NCBI GenBank assembly: GCA_947464705.1
Contig: CANHYD010000061.1
Location: 1-10,206 of the forward strand
Reading direction: 5' to 3'
Origin: Verrucomicrobiota bacterium
GTDB lineage: Bacteria; Verrucomicrobiota; Verrucomicrobiia; Limisphaerales; UBA9464
DNA: 10,206 nt
Both the position numbers and the translations under genes were made by a program. The notes beneath the pieces were generated by a model. The model was not told the DNA's origin. It searched no databases and saw only the letters and a program-made list of their open reading frames with translations. Shown piece by piece: positions 7,342 through 10,206 of this stretch. Every line of letters starts with the position of its first letter. Within the stretch, counting starts at the first letter, position 1.

Positions 7342-8181
7342 ATGACAAATATGGCGATTGTTTCCTCCAAAGGTCATCTCTGGGTGATTGGAAAATACGC
7401 TGCGCTCGCCAGTTCTGCCGTGCGGCGACAGGGTGTTCTGAAAGGGGTCGGCCAATTAGCCTCCCAATGGTCTTTCGATCGACGCCATGGCCTGTCGGCA
7501 TTCCTTCCGCGGGAAATTCGGCATGAGGAGGGCGAGCCTGGGTTTCGATTAGCCGATGCGGTTCAGTATCAGGGGGTTGACCCGAGACTGGCACTGGATG
7601 TCTTGAAACGCCTGCCGATGGGGTTGCATTCCGACGCAACCTTCGTGGATTACGGTTGCGGGAAAGGCCGAGGACTGGCCGTGGGTATCCTTGCCGGATT
7701 TCGCCACTTGATCGGAGTCGAAGTGTCCCGCGATCTGGCGACGCTGGCTGGGCGAAATCTCCAAGCGCTTCGAGCGAGGCATCCGGGAGTTCGCATCGAG
7801 ATCCAGACCCTGGATGCGACCCGGTTTCAGCCTCCGGAAGGTCCATTGGTGGTGTTTCTCTACAACCCTTTTGTCGGGTTGACCTTGGAGCGTGTGGTCC
7901 AACGCCTCGCACACCATGCAACCCGCAGCCCGGTCCATGTGGTCTACATCAATCCCCGGGGACGTTCCGCCTTCCTGGATCACGGGTTCCGGCAGCGCGT
8001 CACTTGGCCAGACTCCCAGGCGCTGATCCTCGAGTCAGGTGTGGTGTCGGAGACTTCCCAGTTCCGCTGCCTCGGTCACCGGTTGATGAATCTCAGTTCC
8101 AGTATCCTCGAACCCGGTCAGATCCTCCGACAAGGAGCCGGTCTCTCGAGCCCGGTCCACGGGAACCGTTCGGCTGGCTGA
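7342..8181 (+). CDS. Class I SAM-dependent methyltransferase, substrate unknown
   Basis: From the ATG at 7342 this gene gives 279 residues. The Rossmann-type SAM site is clear: motif I VDYGCGKGRG at 102-111, the acidic strand end GVEVSRDLA at 125-133, DATRF at 158-162, and the post-motif strand VVFLYNPF at 170-177. The D-x-GCGKGR form and the LYNPF strand place it in a widespread, unassigned methyltransferase group. It does not look like typical BtaB or PmtA enzymes. The open frame extends upstream to 6721, but that part is antisense to btaA. The usable starts are 7288, 7342 and 7351, and AGG at 7339-7341 precedes the latter two. It is transcribed divergently from btaA, 114 bases away. N-methylation of a homoserine lipid is possible but unproven. 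The last 48 codons overlap the end of the convergent plcP-like gene, and the C-terminus past about residue 235 looks unstructured. Confidence 0.8.
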   Translation: MTNMAIVSSKGHLWVIGKYAALASSAVRRQGVLKGVGQLASQWSFDRRHGLSAFLPREIRHEEGEPGFRLADAVQYQGVDPRLALDVLKRLPMGLHSDATFVDYGCGKGRGLAVGILAGFRHLIGVEVSRDLATLAGRNLQALRARHPGVRIEIQTLDATRFQPPEGPLVVFLYNPFVGLTLERVVQRLAHHATRSPVHVVYINPRGRSAFLDHGFRQRVTWPDSQALILESGVVSETSQFRCLGHRLMNLSSSILEPGQILRQGAGLSSPVHGNRSAG

Positions 8182-8988
8182 GCGTTCGGAGCTCCGCATC
8201 CGAGCGCGGCCGGCGGAAGTGTCGCCATTCACCGCTGGGTTGCTCAAAGCAGTTTTCTTGGTTTCGTCGAGTCTCAGCAGGTGGATGTTGCCCTCAAAAT
8301 CCTCGGCCAGAGCGGTGCAACTCTCCACCCAGTCGCCGCAATTGAGGTATTCGAAGCCCTGTACTGTTCGAATCTCGGCGCGGTGGATGTGACCGCAAAT
8401 GACCCCCTCGACACCCGCCTGTCGCGCCAATCGCACCATGGCCTCCTCATATTGGGTGACGTAGCGGACCGCACCCTTGGCTTGAAATTTCAAGTAGGCG
8501 GCCACCGACCAGTATCCGAAGCCCATCCGACGTCGGAGTCGGTTGAAGAGTAGGTTGAATTCGAGGATCCAGTCGTAAAGTCGAGCCCCCACGCGTTCGA
8601 GCAGTCGGTTGAAGAGGACCAGTCCATCGAGTTGGTGGCCGTGGAGCACCAGATAACGCCGTCCGTCCAAACCCTCGTGGATAGCCCGTTCCACCAGGCG
8701 TACGCCACCCAGATTCAGACCCAGGAATTGCTGCATGAATTCGTCGTGGTTCCCGAAGACATAGGTGACCTGCGTCTGTTTGCGGTTCATCCGTAGGATT
8801 TTCTGGATGACCGTATTGGCCTCGGTGCTCCAAAGCCATCGCCGACGCAGTTCCCAGCCGTCGATGATGTCCCCTACGAGGTAGAGGTGCCGGCACTCGT
8901 GATTGTGCAGGAACGACAGCAGGAGTTCCGCCTGGCTATGCCTGCTCCCGAGGTGAAGGTCTGAAATCCAGATGGCGTTGTACTTCAT
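8035..8988 (-). CDS. plcP: PlcP-like phospholipase C (COG2908 metallophosphoesterase)
   Basis: The 317-residue protein belongs to the calcineurin-like metallophosphoesterases. Metal-site motifs are Asp10-x-His12, Gly39-Asp40-x-x-Asp43, Gly79-Asn80-His81-Asp82, His116-x-His118 and Gly199-His200-x-His202. COG2908 also contains LpxH (lipid A synthesis), but several stretches match what I recall of alphaproteobacterial PlcP: QAELLLSFL near the start, the tract RRRMGFGYWS at 152-161, GVICGHIH at 195-202, and NCGDWVESCTALAED at 216-230. PlcP is an Mn-dependent enzyme that splits phosphatidylcholine and related lipids to diacylglycerol under phosphate starvation. The btaA gene, a user of diacylglycerol, lies close by and supports this reading over LpxH. 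The core ends near residue 242. The last 75 residues are a polar Ser/Thr/Glu/Arg-rich tail, most of it encoded opposite the end of the methyltransferase gene. The ATG at 8988 is followed directly by the first beta strand. Confidence 0.85.
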   Translation of the reverse strand: MKYNAIWISDLHLGSRHSQAELLLSFLHNHECRHLYLVGDIIDGWELRRRWLWSTEANTVIQKILRMNRKQTQVTYVFGNHDEFMQQFLGLNLGGVRLVERAIHEGLDGRRYLVLHGHQLDGLVLFNRLLERVGARLYDWILEFNLLFNRLRRRMGFGYWSVAAYLKFQAKGAVRYVTQYEEAMVRLARQAGVEGVICGHIHRAEIRTVQGFEYLNCGDWVESCTALAEDFEGNIHLLRLDETKKTALSNPAVNGDTSAGRARMRSSERSASRTVPVDRARETGSLSEDLTGFEDTGTEIHQPVTEAAELGSLRHHT

Positions 8989-9000
8989 GGCGTCGATCGA

Positions 9001-9016
9001 CTTCGTCCAGACGAAG
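9001..9016. promoter_or_regulatory. Perfect inverted repeat next to the plcP start
   Basis: CTTCGTC at 9001-9007 and GACGAAG at 9010-9016 form a perfect 7-base inverted repeat around CA. It lies 13-28 bases upstream of the plcP ATG, so it falls in the 5' leader or core promoter. It could be an operator or a short leader hairpin. No protein that binds it can be named. Confidence 0.3.
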
Positions 9017-9083
9017 GCATGTCCCTCATCTTGCTAGAGCCGAGGTCTGCCCAGTCCAAGTCGGAAACGAGGCGTCACCTGAA

Positions 9084-9099
9084 ATTCTCAATTGTGAAT
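9084..9099. promoter_or_regulatory. Near-perfect palindrome in an A/T-rich patch
   Basis: ATTC-T-CAATTG-T-GAAT is symmetric except for one T/T pair, and it sits in one of the few A/T-rich patches of a GC-rich region. It lies 96-111 bases upstream of the plcP start and about 190 bases upstream of the beta-helix gene. A dimeric regulator site shared by the two divergent genes is the simplest reading. Confidence 0.25.
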
Positions 9100-9200
9100 C
9101 CGGATCGATGCCAACGGCCGACGGTGTGACAGGAATGCCTTGTTGTGGGTCGCCTCCCAGAGAATCGGCCTGCGGCCGTCTTAACGGGAAAAACATCCAA

Positions 9201-9218
9201 GCGTCATACGGTTGTCAC
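9201..9218 (+). promoter_or_regulatory. Candidate Pho-box upstream of the beta-helix gene
   Basis: GCGTCAT, ACGG, TTGTCAC are two 7-base direct repeats with a 4-base spacer. They agree with the E. coli PhoB half-site CTGTCA(T/C) at 5 and 6 of 7 positions, the best match among the three candidates in this window. It lies 73-90 bases upstream of the ATG at 9291. A PhoB-type activator here would replace the -35 element, and only a poor -10 (AAAGAT at 9229-9234) follows at the expected distance. Confidence 0.4.
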
Positions 9219-9290
9219 ATGGGCTCCGAAAGATGAGGGGACCTGTAGATCTCAAAACCGGACAAATCCGAGCCCTGCAGGCCATAAACC

Positions 9291-10206
9291 ATGAAAACTC
9301 GTCGGCTACCAGCATGGCTGATCCTCTGGGTCACCCTGACATCCGCGCTGATCGGCACTCAGGTCCGAGGCGAAACCAACCGCATCACTGGCTACTTGTA
9401 TGGCACGCACAACTGGGTGGCGACCAACACGTACATCCTGACGGGTTTCACCTACGTGATGAGCAATGCCGTCTTGAACATCGAGGCGGGCACGGTGGTC
9501 CAGGGGGCCTCTGGCACCGGGACGGCGAGCAGTGCCGCCAATGACTTCGGCTGTCTCTTTGTTTGTGCCGGCGGCAAGCTCAACGCCAACGGTACGCCGA
9601 ATCGGCCCATCATTTTCACTGGGGTCTCGGACGACGTGACCGACTCGGGCGACCTGCCCTTCCCGACGCGGGGTCTTTGGGGTGGCATCGTTCTCTTCGG
9701 CAACGCCCGATTGAACAACCCGGGATGGACGACCAACAACGTGCCCTACGACATCTACGAAGGCTTGCCGGATTTGGCCGTGACCAATGCGGTGAATGGT
9801 CAGGTCGATTATTTGCACCGGTACGGTGGCAGCAACGATGACGACAGCTCTGGCTCGATGCGCTACGTGTCGGTGCGGCACGGCGGCAAGAAGTTGACGA
9901 CCGACAAGGAGATCAACGGTTGGTCATTTTGCGGCGTGGGCCGAGGCACGGTGGCTGACTATTTGGAGGCCTACTGCGTCGCCGACGACGGCTTCGAGTT
10001 CTTCGGTGGTTCGGTGAACACCAAGCACTTGGTGGCGGCCTTCAATGACGATGACGGGTTCGATACAGACATGGGCTACAACGGGCAGAACCAGTTTTGG
10101 TTCGGGATCCAGGAGGCCTCGGCCAAGGACAGTGGATCGGAGCAGAATGGTCAGCCGCAGGCCCCGGACGTGCGGGTGGCTGGAGCGCTGCCGATTGCGA
10201 ACTACA
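9291..10206 (+). CDS. Exported right-handed beta-helix-type surface protein (3' end beyond window)
   Basis: The 305 visible residues start at the ATG at 9291 and remain open to the right edge. Residues 1-27 form a signal peptide (RR at 4-5, hydrophobic core, cleavage probably after QVRG). The rest has the look of a secreted beta-solenoid family common in Bacteroidota and Verrucomicrobiota. Its marks are LNIEAGTVVQG at 62-72, NGTPNRPIIFTG at 100-111, RGLWGGIVLFGNA at 127-139, RYVSVRHGG at 191-199, EINGWSFCGVGRGT at 207-220, and DDGFEFFGGSVNTKHL at 232-247. Clusters of Asp at 183-185, 232-233 and 253-260 lie in turns and may bind calcium. No catalytic site is evident, so adhesion, matrix or polymer binding are all possible. 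The C-terminus, where a sorting signal would be, is outside the window. A candidate Pho-box lies upstream. Confidence 0.85.
   Translation, partial: MKTRRLPAWLILWVTLTSALIGTQVRGETNRITGYLYGTHNWVATNTYILTGFTYVMSNAVLNIEAGTVVQGASGTGTASSAANDFGCLFVCAGGKLNANGTPNRPIIFTGVSDDVTDSGDLPFPTRGLWGGIVLFGNARLNNPGWTTNNVPYDIYEGLPDLAVTNAVNGQVDYLHRYGGSNDDDSSGSMRYVSVRHGGKKLTTDKEINGWSFCGVGRGTVADYLEAYCVADDGFEFFGGSVNTKHLVAAFNDDDGFDTDMGYNGQNQFWFGIQEASAKDSGSEQNGQPQAPDVRVAGALPIANY

Larger units (their letters stand above)
8989..9290. other. Non-coding divergent promoter region
   Basis: This 302-base gap separates the leftward plcP-like gene from the rightward beta-helix gene and must hold the promoters of both. I see no RNA gene and no credible small protein; a 36-codon frame at 9019-9129 has no ribosome-binding site or recognisable content. 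The gap does hold two palindromes (9001-9016 and 9084-9099) and a Pho-box-like repeat at 9201-9218. A single CTGTCAC half-site lies at 9126-9132 on the minus strand, without a partner at the right distance. No strong sigma-70 promoter stands out. Confidence 0.7.

Noticed and set aside
8035..8988. LpxH (UDP-2,3-diacylglucosamine diphosphatase) as the name of the metallophosphoesterase
   Set aside because: It shares the COG2908 fold, but the WVESCTA and RRRMGFGYWS tracts and the btaA neighbour fit PlcP better. LpxH remains the fallback.
9019..9129. A 36-codon open frame in the plcP / beta-helix gap
   Set aside because: It has no ribosome-binding site and no recognisable content, and it lies across a palindrome. 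It is probably chance.
9306..9881. A 191-codon minus-strand frame and a 92-codon plus frame within the beta-helix gene
   Set aside because: The beta-helix frame carries the signal peptide and family motifs; these are out-of-frame shadows.
1..10206. CRISPR arrays, tRNA or rRNA genes, insertion sequences, phage or defence genes
   Set aside because: I saw no regularly spaced repeats, transposase motifs, terminal inverted repeats or RNA-gene signatures on either strand.

Overview
The window comes from a GC-rich bacterial chromosome. The best guess is a member of the Verrucomicrobiota or a related PVC lineage. The signs are a PEP-CTERM protein, a secreted alkaline phosphatase with an extra N-terminal beta domain, a beta-helix surface protein, and mostly absent Shine-Dalgarno sequences. 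This placement is an inference, since there is no rRNA or other phylogenetic marker here.

Layout from left to right. (1) 1-1199, minus strand: the start of a small BamE/SmpA-like lipoprotein gene that runs off the left edge, preceded by an AraC-family regulator. (2) 1278-4770, minus strand: a probable three-gene operon, read from right to left. It encodes an uncharacterised exported protein, a PhoA-type alkaline phosphatase with all active-site residues, and a PEP-CTERM protein, and it ends in a clear rho-independent terminator. (3) 4893-7227, minus strand: a two-gene unit in which btaA (DUF3419, makes the homoserine headgroup of betaine-type lipids) overlaps a large GNAT-like transferase by 35 bases. 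(4) 7342-8181, plus strand: a class I methyltransferase divergent from btaA. (5) 8035-8988, minus strand: a COG2908 metallophosphoesterase that closely resembles the phospholipase C PlcP. Its 3' end overlaps the methyltransferase by 147 bases tail to tail. (6) 8989-9290: a non-coding divergent promoter region. (7) 9291 to the right edge, plus strand: an exported beta-helix surface protein.

Regions 2 to 6 read together as a phosphate-stress locus. The alkaline phosphatase would take phosphate from organic esters outside the cytoplasm. PlcP would remove phosphorus-containing headgroups from membrane phospholipids and leave diacylglycerol, and BtaA would use that diacylglycerol to make a phosphorus-free homoserine lipid. 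What finishes the lipid is open: no classical BtaB is visible, but a GNAT-like enzyme is coupled to btaA and an unassigned methyltransferase lies divergently next to it. Degenerate Pho-box-like direct repeats lie 56-90 bases upstream of the start codons of btaA, the phosphatase operon and the beta-helix gene. They fit this reading but are individually weak.
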